64,000 nucleotides of DNA. Origin: Allomyces macrogynus ATCC 38327. Lineage: Eukaryota > Blastocladiomycota > Blastocladiomycetes > Blastocladiales > Blastocladiaceae. Shown piece by piece: positions 51,627-63,087 of the stretch (the first letter of the stretch is position 1; each line of letters starts with the position of its first letter). Below the pieces are notes generated by a model, which was not told where the DNA came from, did not search any database, and saw only the letters and a list, made by a program, of their open reading frames with translations. The stretch lies in the NCBI GenBank assembly GCA_000151295.1, contig GG745328.1, positions 2,051,333-2,115,332 on the forward strand, given 5' to 3'. The position numbers and the translations under genes are program-made.

Positions 51627-52637
51627 CTAGCTGGGCACCGCCCCTCCCGCCGTGCGCCCAGACACCAGCACCTGCTCGCCCCTCGCCCCGGCCTCGAGCA
51701 AGTGCACCAGATACGACCGGAACGCCGGCAACAAATTGCCCAGCAACGCCTTGCCCACTTCGCGCCCGACCTGGTCCAACAACCGCGCCGTCGGGCCCGT
51801 CGCGTGCGTATCCACGACCGTCTCGAGCACCGCCGACCGCAACGCCCCCGCCAAATTCAATGCCATGGGCGCTTTCGGGTCCACGTACCGCCGCACCAAA
51901 TCGGTCGCGCGATCACGGTCCAACACGGCAATCGTCGGCGGCAACTGCGTGCGGGACTCGGGCATTGGCAGAGCCGTGGTTGACGCGGACGAAATCCGGC
52001 GACTGCAGTCCGGGTTGACCCCCGCGACCAGCGACGGGACAAATCCGGGTTCCGCGGCTTGCCGGACCGCCAGGTACTCTTCGTAGAACGCGACCGTCTC
52101 GGGCATGTAGTTGCGGTCGGCGCACGCGCGGAACAGTGGGAGCAAAACGGGCGACGTCGTGGGCTCGACAAAGATGGCGCGCAGCGTCACAGCGTGCGGG
52201 TCCGGGACCACCGCCGAAAGCGGCGGCGGCGACGGGGCCACCGCCGCAGCGGGAGAGCGCGACCCGGTGGTACTCGTCGCTGACCGACCGCGCCGGTCCA
52301 TGCTGAACGTGCGCGACAGAGTCGACATGATGGGTAGCGCCATGAACCCGGACGTGATCGTCGACGCGCGCTTGCGCCCGTGCGCGTCGTTGCTAGTGGG
52401 CGCCGTGTCGCCGGCATCAGCCCCGTGGTGGTGCCGCGCCGCGGCCGACATTGCGCCCGACACGTCCGACATGGACCGCTTGACAAAGACGGGCGCCGTC
52501 GATTCGGTTCTCGCCGCGTTCGATTCGCTGGCGGCGGCGGTAGTCACGGTCGGGGTCGTTGGCGCGCTCCCCACGTCTCCCGACTCGGACGCGGTCGTCG
52601 ACCGGCTTGGCGAGAGCCGCTGCAGCGCGCGGAACAT
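51627..52637 (-). CDS. RGS-domain protein (regulator of G-protein signalling)
   Basis: An intronless frame of 336 residues from the ATG at 52637 (MFRALQRLSPSRS). The frame extends upstream to 52877, but without similarity. The first 140 residues are Ser/Thr/Ala-rich and basic. From about 148 to 325 the sequence follows the RGS helical bundle: 'AVTLRAIFVEPTTSPVLLPLF', 'MPETVAFYEEYLAV', then 'ATDLVRRYVDPKAPMALNLA' and 'ALRSAVLETVV', then 'LLDQVGREVGKALLGNLLPAF'. RGS proteins accelerate GTP hydrolysis by G-alpha subunits and so switch off GPCR signals. A class C GPCR lies about 4 kb away, but the sequence shows no link between them. The match is by pattern of helices rather than by invariant residues, so the assignment is probable, not certain. 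Confidence 0.65.
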   Translation of the reverse strand: MFRALQRLSPSRSTTASESGDVGSAPTTPTVTTAAASESNAARTESTAPVFVKRSMSDVSGAMSAAARHHHGADAGDTAPTSNDAHGRKRASTITSGFMALPIMSTLSRTFSMDRRGRSATSTTGSRSPAAAVAPSPPPLSAVVPDPHAVTLRAIFVEPTTSPVLLPLFRACADRNYMPETVAFYEEYLAVRQAAEPGFVPSLVAGVNPDCSRRISSASTTALPMPESRTQLPPTIAVLDRDRATDLVRRYVDPKAPMALNLAGALRSAVLETVVDTHATGPTARLLDQVGREVGKALLGNLLPAFRSYLVHLLEAGARGEQVLVSGRTAGGAVPS

Positions 52638-53528
52638 GGCGTTGGCTTGGCTCGGCGGTGGGCGCGAGGAATAAAGGGGACAGGACCGAATCAAATTACG
52701 AGGGGGCGAGTTGTGATGCGCAGGGATGACGAGATGGCCCACCGCGGCAAATAGATCAGCGGGCCGGCTGGCGCGGAGAAGGGTACAGGAGCGGACGCGG
52801 GAAGTCAGGGAAGTGCAGCGAGTCGGAGCGCAATCAGTGCATGCGCTCGTCGGAAATGATGGAATGCCGTAAGACAACAGGGCCGTCGAGAGGACTGGTG
52901 AGGGCCCAGATCAGGAGCACTGGGCGAAGGCACCCGATTTATGAGCTTGATCACCCGACAAAGTCGTCTGAACGGTCGAGACGTGTCGTGCGGCTGTCTC
53001 GTTCTCCTCCTCGTTCTCGCGAGTGTTGAGCTCCCCGTCACGGCCGTGAATCGTGTCAAAAGGAGCGGTTTATTCTATGTTGAGCCCGGCTACGATCCCA
53101 TTCACATTCGCGCCAAGATTGAGCCCACCATCGAAGAGCCAGGGCTGCAACAACCAAAAGCGAATCAAACGAAGCTGGGAACCAAGCGTGAGATTTTTTG
53201 ACCTGTGTGCTATAGCGGAATGCAATCGAAACCGAACAGAATAACCAATCAAACAAAAGAAAGACGCGAGCAGAGACAATAAACCAACCAAATCAAGCCA
53301 GACAAGACGGGGGGTAAAGACCAGAGAACCAAACCAAACAACGAAAAAAAACGAACCCAAAGTGCCGTCGCCGTCCGCATCAACCGACCAGCGCCGACGG
53401 GCAGTCCCGGCCGAGCGGCAGCAGCATCAACAACCAACCCGCGCGCCCCCGAGTGCAACACACTCCTCGACAGGTCACCCGCCGCCGCGCCAATCAATCG
53501 AGCCAACGCGCCCGACGCGCGCCTCTCC
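52638..53528. other. Intergenic, about 890 nt, AT-richer
   Basis: Between the RGS gene start and the cyclin gene stop, both minus strand. The part from about 53000 to 53380 is clearly less GC-rich and A-rich on plus (many AAACCAA words). It should contain the RGS promoter and the cyclin 3' UTR. No gene is supported. Confidence 0.4.
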
Positions 53529-55317
53529 TTATTGCGGCTGCGCCTGTTCCGGCCCCTTGAATGGCGGTGTTGCCGTGATCTCCATGCCCAAGTCGTGCGC
53601 CCACGCCTGCGCCGTCTGCATCGCGCGAATATACTTCTTGTGGCCGTACTTGCGGTAAAAGAAGTCGCACTCTTGCTGGTGGCACATCCAATCGACCAAG
53701 AATTCGACCGCCGGCAGCAACTCCTCCTCGCGGTACCCCGAGCAGTACCGGAACAGCGCGTCCCACCCATCCTGGTCGTGCAGTTTCCGCGCGAGCCACA
53801 TGCACGCTGCACCGACGAGCGAGCTCGGGAACCGCAGGAACCGGTGGTCGAGCAGCGTGATTTCCGCCAAGAACTTGGCCATGTTACGGTGCTGCGGGTT
53901 GTAGTCGTCGACCTTGGAAATGCGCCGCATGAACGTGTACGGCCCCGGCGCCCAAATGTCAAAGTCGAGCACGCGCAGAATGTACTGCTCGGCGCGCAGC
54001 ATGTCGTCGTCCTTGAAGGCGTTGTCGGCCATGTAGGTGAACTGCGTCACAGGCGGGCACGAGACCTCCTCGGTCTTGGCGGCCAGGAAGAGCGCAGCCA
54101 GACCGACCAGCTGGAATTTGCCGAGCGACACGACGCGGCGCGACAGGAACCGGTCCATGATGTTCACGGCGAGGAAGAGCGTCTCGGGCGTGAACTTGAA
54201 CTTTTGGTGCACTTCAATCAGCCAGTCGACGAGAATCACGCGCATGCTCCACCGCAGTTCCGGGTGCTGCGTAATGTATCGCTGGTCGGGCATGAACATT
54301 TGCTACACGACGAATCCAGCAAGTCAGCCTGGAGCAAGTGTTCATCACCCACGCCATCAAAACGCACCTCGCGCTGCATCAGGTAGTTCATAATATCCTG
54401 CGCGTACTCGGCGCACATGCCCGGATCGTCGAGGTCCTCCTCGTCCATGTCGGGCTCGTCCATGGAATCGTCGAGCAGCGCGAGCCGCTTCGACTGCGGC
54501 GACAGCTGACTCTCGGCCTGCAGCTTCATGAAGATATTGTCGGACATGAACGCGTGCTGCCGGCCCAATTCGCCGAGCGGCACCTCATCGTGCGCCGCAT
54601 CCCCGGCAACGGGTGCGGGAGCGACATCCACAGGCGCGGCAGACGCAACGGGCGCCTTGGCGGGCTCGTCGTGCACGGGCACCGCCGCGGGCGCGGGAAC
54701 AGCAGCACCCGCCGCGCCCTTGGTCGACTTGAGCTTCTTGGGCACGGGCTCCTGCTGCGCCGACGTTGCCGACTTCTTTGAGGCCGGTTCCGCCGCCGCC
54801 GCGTCGGGGTACTTGGGCTGCTTATCAGCATTACGCTTGCGCGGGTTCACGGTCGCCGTGGGCACCGGAACCGCGGGCGCGGCGGCCGTCGTCGTAGCGG
54901 CAGTCGCAGCCTTGGCCGACGCGCGCGTCACACGGCGCTGCGGCGACGGCTGTTTGCCGGCGATGCCTGTCGCGGGCTTCTTGACCTACGAATGGATGGA
55001 TGATCAAACTGATCAGCGACGAGATCCGACCGAGAATCGCTCAGCGCGCGCAATGTGTACCTTAGGTGCGGCATTCTCCTTGTTGGCGGGCACCGCAGTC
55101 GTCGACTTGGCCACGGCCACGTTCTTGACGGGCGCCGCGTGCTTGGTCGGGTGGCCCGCGCCGGCCGCGGCACCGGCAGCCTTCTTGCGCGCTGGGACCG
55201 CGTTCTCGTTGCCCGCACCAAGAGCGTGCTATTGAGGGCGGAACGTTCAGCATCGGGACGGGGAGCACGGGTGCGTTGACGGCCACGCACACGAACCTCG
55301 GGCCGCGACGTCAGCAT
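53529..55317 (-). CDS. B-type (G2/M) cyclin
   Basis: Four exons (55317-55297, 55228-55061, 54985-54368, 54302-53529) give 526 residues. The 7-codon first exon 'MLTSRPE' joins 'HALGAGNEN', which resembles a mitotic destruction box but lacks the canonical R in register with ALG. 'NKENAAPK' and other Lys-rich blocks follow. The segment 'GMCAEYAQDIMNYLMQREQM' leads into two cyclin boxes starting near residue 275: 'HPELRWSMRVILVDWLIEVH', 'PETLFLAVNIMDRFLS', 'LVGLAALFLAAKTEEV', then 'SSLVGAACMWLARKLH'. All residues typical of the MRAILVDWL signature are present. The protein would activate Cdk1 for mitotic entry and be destroyed by the APC/C. The C-terminus has a short Pro/Gln tail. Confidence 0.94.
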
Positions 55318-56839
55318 GGTAGAATAAGTAAAGGAAGTGGGATGATCACCGAGGGAACGGGACGAGAGTCGGGCGGCAGCGGCCGAGATGGCCAATGCGG
55401 CTAGAGTAGGGGCGAGGCGAGCAGCTGCACGAAGAGTGAGCGGAACGTGCGGACGGTTAGGCGTCGACGTCGGAGAGGACGGCACGGTATGGTGTGCAAG
55501 AGTGGGGGGGTGCGGCAAGCGGCAAGAGTAGGGTGCGAGGACAGGGAGAACGAGTGGGTGGGGAGGAGGGCCGACGAGAGGGTGGTTGCAGGTGGAGAGC
55601 GAGGAGCGGAAGGGGGCGGGCCGGGACGAGAGAGAGAGGACGCTGGGAGCGAGGGGCAGGACGAGGACAGCCATGGCGGAGTAGACGAGCCGAGCGAGCG
55701 GCAGAGCGCAGCGACGTTCGGTGGGAGACACGAATCAGCAACTGTCTCGCACGGCCGTTCATTGCGGGCAGGCCAATCCACCTCGCGATCGCCGGCCGGC
55801 CGCGCCGGAGAACACCTCGCAAACGGTGCGCAACGGGGTCGCTGGTGGGTGGAGAGGCGAGGCGCCGGGCTGGCTGGGCTGCGTGGTTCATGGTGGGGTC
55901 GTATCGTCGTCGTCGCGAACGGCGGTGGGTGGCGAGGTTGCAATGCGGCGCGCAAGCCCGGTTTGGTCGCGGTGAGGCATGGACGCCCGCACGCCCGCCA
56001 AGTCACCCAAGCCCAACGCACTTGACCAGAGAAGGAAGGAGACGAAAAAAAAAAAAAAAGAAAACGAAGACGGATGACCTACAGGCGATGGCGGCGAACA
56101 GACAATCGAGGAGACCAAGGTGCTGAGGGACGGTAATGGACAGCCGGAGCGAGGGCAGAGCAGCGGCGGTGCGGTGCGGGGGGCGAGGATGACGAGGATG
56201 CCGGTTGGCGGCAAGGAACAGAGACGGCGAAGAGTCGAATGCAGCAAGCAGAGCAGCACGAGGGCAGCGAAGGGCCGTGACTGGGAGCGAGAGCGAGAGC
56301 TGGCACGACTTGGTCGAGCCAGGCTCGCTCGGTTGGACCTGTGCGTGCTTCGTCGTCTCTTGCGAGGAAAAAAGGCAGAGAAAAAGACCTATCCCTTGCG
56401 TCACGCGGCCGTCCTGCCACAAACATTACCACGCCATTTTCGGCTGCGAAATCACTCATCCACCCATTATGAACGGTCAATTCCGGTCATGCCCACCACG
56501 ATTTCAAGGATTTGCACGGTGGAGAGGGGCCTGTTGGCGATGGTGGGTCGATAGAGGGCCTGATTCTCGCACAAGCTTGCTCTATTTTTTGAGGACTTCC
56601 AGGCGATCAAAGCGACGCCAACCTGAACGATACACATGCCAACCGGCAATGGGAAAAACTTGTTGACACGGTCCGGACCCGTCCCGGCCAATTGTTATTT
56701 GTTGCGACTACCTATCTGCCCGGTAATACAGTACGACAGTCTGCCCACTCCACCTCTCACCCCATCCCCGTCCCCCTCCCGCTCGGATCTCCAACGCCGG
56801 GTCCCTTTGCGCAACTAAGTCCACCCAACTCAATACCTC
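55318..56839. other. Intergenic, about 1.5 kb, no supported gene
   Basis: Contains the cyclin promoter (C/T-rich on minus) and the 3' region of the GPCR gene. Frames are Arg/Ser/Pro-rich with no ordered sequence. A run of 14 A at about 56045-56058 is the main landmark. Confidence 0.45.
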
Positions 56840-59800
56840 TTACGCGCCCGACCCGCCGCCGCGCCCTACCTGCGGGCGCGACACGACGCTCGATTTTTCC
56901 GTCGCGCCGCTCGTCGACTTTTCACTCACATGATCCAAGGCCACCGCGCGCACCTCACCGCTCCCATCGCCCGTATCGAGGCGGGACCCGACCCAGTGCC
57001 GATCATGGAACGTCGTGTGCGACGGCTCGGCGCGTTCCGAGACGGCGAGCGTCGTGGCCGCAGCCGTACGTCGCGTCTTGCGCTTGAGCCGGTGCATGAC
57101 GGACGAACTGGTCGCGGGCATGGTCACAGCCTGGTCCGGGAAGACCATGGCCGCCCACTGGTCGCGCTCGTCGTCGTTTGCGAATTGCACGATCCATGTC
57201 GCGTCAGCCGAAACGGTCACGTCGAGGCAGTGTGAGGCGACGCCCGAGTGCGGCGAGACGGTGATGCTGGCAAGGGCAATAGCGGTCCCGATCGCGCGTG
57301 CCGGTTGATGTCGGGTTGGGAACATGGTCAGGGTGCCTAGAGATGGCGGGGATGATTCGCGGTCAGTGGGAGTGGAACAAGGCGCAAGAGATACAATCAC
57401 GCAAACACGCGCCGTGCTCCATGTCGGCCGTGACCATGCACTGCTGCCACGCCGAAAACAGATAACTGCCGCGCTTGACCGGCAGCGTGCTCTCCACCAG
57501 GATCACCTACGAGAATATCTTTAGTTGCAGAGCAACGACGCGAGGTGGCTGGCCGACCAAAACGCACCGTTTTCCCGCCCGCGTCCCACGTCACCTCCAT
57601 CCCATTCTCCTGCTCGACGCCACTCCCATTCGCGCCTGACTTGGCCGAGACCGTATCGAGCACGTTCCCACCGGACGCGCGGTACCTCCTCGCAGCCGCC
57701 GCCGACAACCCGGCATTCACGGCCCCCTCCTTCCGCGCCGCCGCGGCCCCCTCCTTAGCCGCAACCTTTTGCGCGACCTGCACCCTCCGCGCCAGCACCA
57801 CGACCCGCCCCACGAGCGCTAAGAACGCAAACGCGTTCCCGTACGTGACCGTGGCCGTCGACACGAGCGCGACCGTCCGTGCCGCGGCGGTGAACGGGTA
57901 CTGTGCGAGAATCACAACGACGAGTGCGCACAGTGCCGAGTTTTGCGCGGTCATAAACAGCCAGCTTGATTCCTTGTAGGCCGACATGACGTGCCGCGTC
58001 TTGGAGGCCAGGTAAACGACCAGGCACAGGAGAATGCCGTTGTACCCGAGCGCGGCAATCGTCATGGCGCGCGTCGAGCCCGGGTTGGTGCCGGCGCACC
58101 GGCTGACCACGAGGTAAGGGGTGGTCTCGGTCACGACGGTGGGGGGCGCGATGGATGCCCCTACAATGGTGAGAATGGTTTCGCCCGCAGCGAGGGCGGC
58201 GACACCGGCGAGCAACGTGCGCGTGCTGATGCTCGTTCGCGCGAGTCGTTGGTTCTCGAATACGGTATAGAGCTGCCGTGCCGATCCAAGTCGAGAGGGT
58301 GTCAGTACAGGCGGTGCCGCGAACAAAAATGATATCGCAGAAGGTGGAAGCCGGAACACAACACGCACCCGATATGCCTTGGCGCCCGACGCCGTGGCAA
58401 TGATCTGGAACCCATACATGAACGTGAACGTGCTGGCCATGCACGACGCGTCGGTCGGCGGCCCATTCAGCACAATCAAGTTGGCTGCGTGCACGAGCAG
58501 GCACCCGAACGCCGTCAGCAGCAAAAACGGGAACGACATGGCGCGCACGACCGGCAGTCGCCGGTGCCGCACGAGATACGCCGTTGTAATCAGAATCGCG
58601 ACCATGGCCGCGACATTGAGCGCAAACACGACGGCCGTGGCCGGGTCAGTCAGGACTGGATCGAGTCTCTGGCGGACAGGTCGGTCGAGCGGGACTACCG
58701 ACGTGCCCGAGTAGAATAGCGGCGGCTGCAAGGTCGTGAATCGCGTCGTCCCGACCTCAAACGCAATGTGCGACACGCTCTCGTAGACATTGTAAACATG
58801 GAAGTCAGCTTGCCGGTTGCCCGTCGCGTCGAACGTGATGTTACCCGAAATGCCTTCGAAATTTGGGAGAAAGTCGGCGTGCGTCGCGTTGTAGGACCGC
58901 GAGAGGATCGTGGCGGCACCGAATTGATTCGCGATCTGGTGGAAAATGCGAGGTAAGGCCATGCCCATTGAGAGAAAATTATGACCGAAATGGGGAAGGG
59001 AAGATGGTACCCGGATGAGCCCGTGCGCCATGCCCACGATACAGTCCACATAAGGGCCGGTGCCAAACTCAGGAATCGCTTGGTTGGGGTAGGTGGCATT
59101 CCAGTCGGATCGAAACACATCAAATGCGCGCGTCTGCGCGAATTGGATCGGGACGATCGAAAAGATGCCGTTCATGAGCGAGGGGTCGAAACCCGGAATC
59201 GCAATGGAGGCTTGCGCCATGACGGCCAGCCCATCGCCGCCAATCTGGAAAGGAAGGAGGAGGGTCGGCCGGTTGTGTCAGGTCAAGCTCTCGCCGCGAA
59301 AAGAGAGGTTGAGCAAGTGCACACACGGACCCAGACCCAGTCTGTGCCGACCATGCCAAGCGCGCTGCATATGGTGCCGAGCCGTGGGGTCAGTAACCAA
59401 GGGGCGAGGTGGACGACAGCACGGAAACGTACGCGGCCTGAGAAAACACCACAGTCAGCTCATCGGGGACGCCTGCGACGATGATGATGCGAGACCCGCT
59501 GTCGCGAATCTTTCTCAGCTGATCGCGCACGTCGGTGGTCCCGACGGGGAACTGCTGGTCCTCAAGGACCGAGATGCCGAGTGCAGGGGTGGCCGCAAGG
59601 AGTCCCGAGCGGACTTGAGAGCCAGATCGATTCGGCCATGATCAGCGACCACGATGCAATAGAATCGAACAGCGCAGCAAGAACTACGCACCCGAGAGGC
59701 CGTACTGGTCCGAGCACACGAGTGAGGCCACGACCGACCACCCCATGTTGTGCACAAACAGCGCAATCGCGCGACCTTGCTGAGGATCATCGGGCACAGT

Positions 59801-60296
59801 CCGAAAGAAGGTCGGGTATAACGCGTTATCGCTGAGTGCGACCGACGTGGCCGTGCCCGAACACATCCAGCCGTGGAAACGACGCGAAATGAGTGCAGCC
59901 GGAATGGCCTGGCGCGAATAGAGCATGCCCACGATGCCGAGGACATGGTCGTCGAGGTAGTTGCTAAGCGTCGTGTCGACGGTCGACTCGGTGCCCGACG
60001 TGGTGGGCGTGTTGAGGATCGTGAAGGTGTAGTTCGGGTTGAGCGTGTTGATGTAGCGTTCGACGAGCGGGACCGACTTGTAGATGCCCTCGAGGACCGG
60101 GTAGAGCGCTAAACAGGTGGAGAGCACGCGCGCAGGCATATACATTTAGTTGAAGAAGGGCATGCTTGTTGATGACCGCGCAAGGAAAAGTCGGACTTGT
60201 TGTATTGGGGAGCTGGAGCGCAATGGCAAAGTTGACGGGCGTGGCCGCGGCCAGGGTCGCCGCGGCCGCAAATGTGGCCACGAATATAGAGAGCAT
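56840..60296 (-). CDS. Class C (GABA-B-like) G-protein-coupled receptor with PH-like tail
   Basis: A multi-exon gene. The ATG at 60296 begins a signal peptide 'MLSIFVATFAAAATLAAATP'; the exact end of exon 1 is unclear. The ligand-binding periplasmic-fold domain follows ('LYPVLEGIYKSVPLVERYI', 'DDHVLGIVGMLYSRQ', 'GMVGTDWVWIGGDGLAVMAQ', 'NFEGISGNITFD'). Next comes 'PPLFYSGTSVVPLDRP' and seven membrane segments ('TAVVFALNVAAMVAILITTA' onward), with the Cys of 'DASCMAS' and of 'VVSRCAG' as the likely extracellular disulfide pair. Introns include 59010-58936, 58368-58273, 57567-57507 and 57400-57337. After the last membrane segment a tail of about 250 residues contains a PH-like region ('GSYLFSAWQQCMV' and 'ADATWIVQFANDDERDQWAA'). 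It would sense a small ligand at the plasma membrane and signal through G proteins. The ligand is unknown. Confidence 0.85.
58273..58368 (-). other. In-frame intron (32 codons, no stop) of the GPCR gene
   Basis: GTGCGT donor, GGCAG acceptor, 96 nt, inside the seven-membrane region. Splicing gives 'GAKAYRLYTVFENQRLARTS'. A second stop-free intron of 75 nt lies at 58936-59010. Both would be read through by a simple frame search. Confidence 0.75.
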
Positions 60297-61189
60297 GGCG
60301 AAGACTCGATCATGGTGCGCGCGTCGCGTGGGCCTGCGCGACGTGTCTGCAGCGCGGTGGATCATATTGGTGCACCCGATTAAGCGGTGCAGGCAGTGGC
60401 CGCCGATGCACAGCGGCGCCCGATGTGATCGCGCAGGTGGAGTATTGCACGGGTGCCATGGCCATTGTCGTTGCATCGCGGCGGGTTGATACGTTTGCAG
60501 CGGCGATACGGGCGACATGCGGGTGGGCAGCAGCAGCTGCGAGCGGGCGGCCAGAGGAGGGGTAAGCGAGGCATGCCTCGCGGTTCCTGCACGTGCAATT
60601 CCGGATTCAGGCGTGACCGCAGCCAGCAGGCGTCGCACGCCTCTCTGCCACCCCTCTGCATCACGCCAAGTCCCTTCTTGCCCACCAGCCAAGGTCCACC
60701 ACCACCACAAGTGGTCCACCACCACCACAAGTGGTCTACCACCACCGTCCACCCCCGCGCGACAACCGCTGCCGCCGCGACACGATACGACGACAGGGAC
60801 AACGACGACGACGGCGCCTGCACGGACGAGGACGCGAATCCTCCAACCTCGCGCAATCTGCACGCATTCCGAGACCAGGGCAACTGTCGACCCGCCGCCT
60901 CCGCAGCACGCACACTTCCCGGACCCCGCCGACGCGACGCGTCCCTGGCTCTGCGACGCGACGCGTCCCTGGCTCTGCAACGCGTCACGGTCCGCGCACG
61001 ACGGCTCACGGCGCGCACGCACGATAACGACGCCGACTACGACGGGCAAGACCCGTGTGGCATGACTTGGACCGCCCACGACCGGACCTCTTCAGCAACG
61101 TCGACCGGCCTTGGCGACACGACCCTCAACTACATTTCACGCACCAGCAACCGCTTGACCTCGCATCTCCACCCTTCGCACGAAGAACC
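60297..61189. promoter_or_regulatory. Divergent intergenic region, GPCR / F-box-WD40, with tandem duplications
   Basis: 893 nt between genes pointing apart. It includes two short tandem duplications: a CCACCACCACAAGTGGT unit at about 60697-60745 and a 24-nt unit containing GACGCGTCCCTGGCTCTGC at about 60930-60978. It should hold both promoters. Confidence 0.45.
60697..60978. repeat. Two short tandem duplications
   Basis: The first is GTCCACCACCACCACAAGTG repeated twice, plus a partial third copy. The second is GACGCGACGCGTCCCTGGCT with CTGC, also twice. They lie in the presumed promoter or 5' UTR of the F-box/WD40 gene. Confidence 0.75.
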
Positions 61190-63087
61190 ATGTCCGAAAG
61201 CCCACCACCCACGACATCAACGGCCGACGACCTGCTCGCCGCGCTGCAAGCGCTGCCGCCCGCCGAGCTCCAGGACCTCCTGCTCGCCCTGCTACCGTCT
61301 TTACCGCCCGAGCACCTGCAAGCTGTCACGCACAAGGCGCGCCACCTGCTGCTGCGCGACTTTGTCGCGCTCCTCCCACCCGAAGTCGCGCTCGCCATTC
61401 TCGCGCGCCTGCGCGTCCCCGACCTCGTCCACGCCGCGCACGTCTCGCACGCCTGGCACGCCCTCGCCAGCGACCACGGTCTCTGGCGCGACCTCTACCA
61501 CCGGCACGGGTGGACGGCACACGCGCCGCCCTTGCCTCCACTCGACGCCGTCTTCCAGCCGCGCCGCACGCAGGATCCGCTCATGGCCGACCCGCCCGTG
61601 CCGCGGTCCGTCGCCAGCGTGCCCGGCACCCGCCCATGGATCCCGCCACCGGCCACCGTCGCGTACGAGGATGGGTGCCCCGCCGAGGCCGACCTCGATT
61701 GCTGGCCCTACCTCTTCCAGCAGCGCCACCGGCTCTTGCGCAACATGCGCCATGGGACGCCGTCGTTGACCGTGTTTGAAGGGCACCGCGAGGGCATTTA
61801 TTGCATCCAGGCCGACCCGTTCAAGCTGATTTCGGGGTCGCGCGACAGTGCGTTGGTTGCTGTGATCTGACGCGATTGGTCTGAAGCCGAGCTGACCAGC
61901 GTTTACGAACAATAGACACGGTCCGCGTATGGAACCTGCGCTCGAATGCCACGACGCACGTACTCGAAGGCCATGCCGGGTCGGTCCTGTGCCTCGAGTA
62001 CAACGCGACGCACCTCGTCACCGGGTCCTCGGACCGATCGATCCGCGTCTGGTCGGTCCCGTCGACGCACGACGACCCTGGCGGTCCGTCATGGGAGGGC
62101 CCCGACGACACGTACCGCACCTCGACCATCCTGCACGGCCACGCCGAGGCCGTCCTAAACCTGCGCATGGACCCGAAACACCACCGGATCGTCTCGTGCT
62201 CCAAGGACTCGACGATCCGCGTCTGGGACTGGCACCGCGGCGCATGCATTCGCGCGCTCGAAGGACACGTCGCTGCCGTCAACGCCGTGCAAATGCGGCA
62301 CGATACGGTCGTTTCGGTCTCGGGCGACCGCACCGTGCGCGTCTGGGACTTGCGCGACCACCATCGCGGCGCCGTGCACCAGCTGGTCGGGCACGTGCGC
62401 GGTGTTGCCTGTGTCGCATTTGATGGGACCACAATCGCATCAGGGTCGTCAGACGCAACGATTCGGTTGTGGGATTTGCGGAAAGCGGGGGGTGCGCCAG
62501 TGCCGGCGCATGCGGTCCCGACGAATGGATTGCCGGTCGGGTACCAGAGCACGGTGCCGGGCGCGGCGGTTGCACCGCTCGCTCCGCCACCAATTGCGCC
62601 CGATGGGAGTGCAGCGGCCGCTGCCGCGGCCGCTGCCGCTGCTGCTGCCGCCGACGGCCATGCACCGACCGCACCTTCGACCGCGCCCGTCTCGTCCGCG
62701 TGCGTGCGAGTCGTGCACGGCCACTCGGACCTGGTCCGAACCGTGCAATTCTCGGCCGACGACAACGTGCTCTGTTCCGGGTCGTACGATACGACCGTGC
62801 GGCTGTGGTCGCTGCTCACCGGACAACAAGTGCGCGTGATCCCGATGGGCGCGCGCGTTCTCAACGTGCAGTACGTGCCCGGCACCGTCTATGCCGCGTG
62901 CCAGAACGCCGCGCACGTTCCGAGTTTGGTCGCATGGCAGTTTGCACACGGTGTGGATTTGCGTGGCATGGGGCCGTTGCCGCCGGCCTTTGCAAGAGAC
63001 CCGGTGCCGTTCCCGGAACCGGTGAATGAGGACGAGGATGCGGGCGAGGACGCGGATCCCGATCATCCAGGGCTCGGGGAGGAGTGA
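61190..63087 (+). CDS. F-box and WD40-repeat protein (SCF substrate receptor)
   Basis: Two exons (61190-61847 and 61916-63087) around a 68-nt intron give 609 residues. The start at 61190 follows an in-frame upstream extension of no coding character. An F-box lies at about 58-104 ('FVALLPPEVALAILARLRVP', 'AAHVSHAWHALASDHGLWRD'), which would bind Skp1. From about residue 200 WD40 repeats follow: 'FEGHREGIYCIQ', 'LEGHAGSVLCLEYN', 'LHGHAEAVLNLRMD', 'LEGHVAAVNAVQMR', 'LVGHVRGVACVAFD' and 'VHGHSDLVRTVQFS', most ending in RVWD or RLWD. A poly-Ala insertion (about 13 Ala) and a Pro-rich loop separate the last two. The architecture is that of Cdc4/Met30/FBXW proteins, which recruit phosphorylated substrates to SCF ubiquitin ligase. 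Which subfamily it belongs to is not settled. A short acidic tail closes the protein. Confidence 0.9.
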
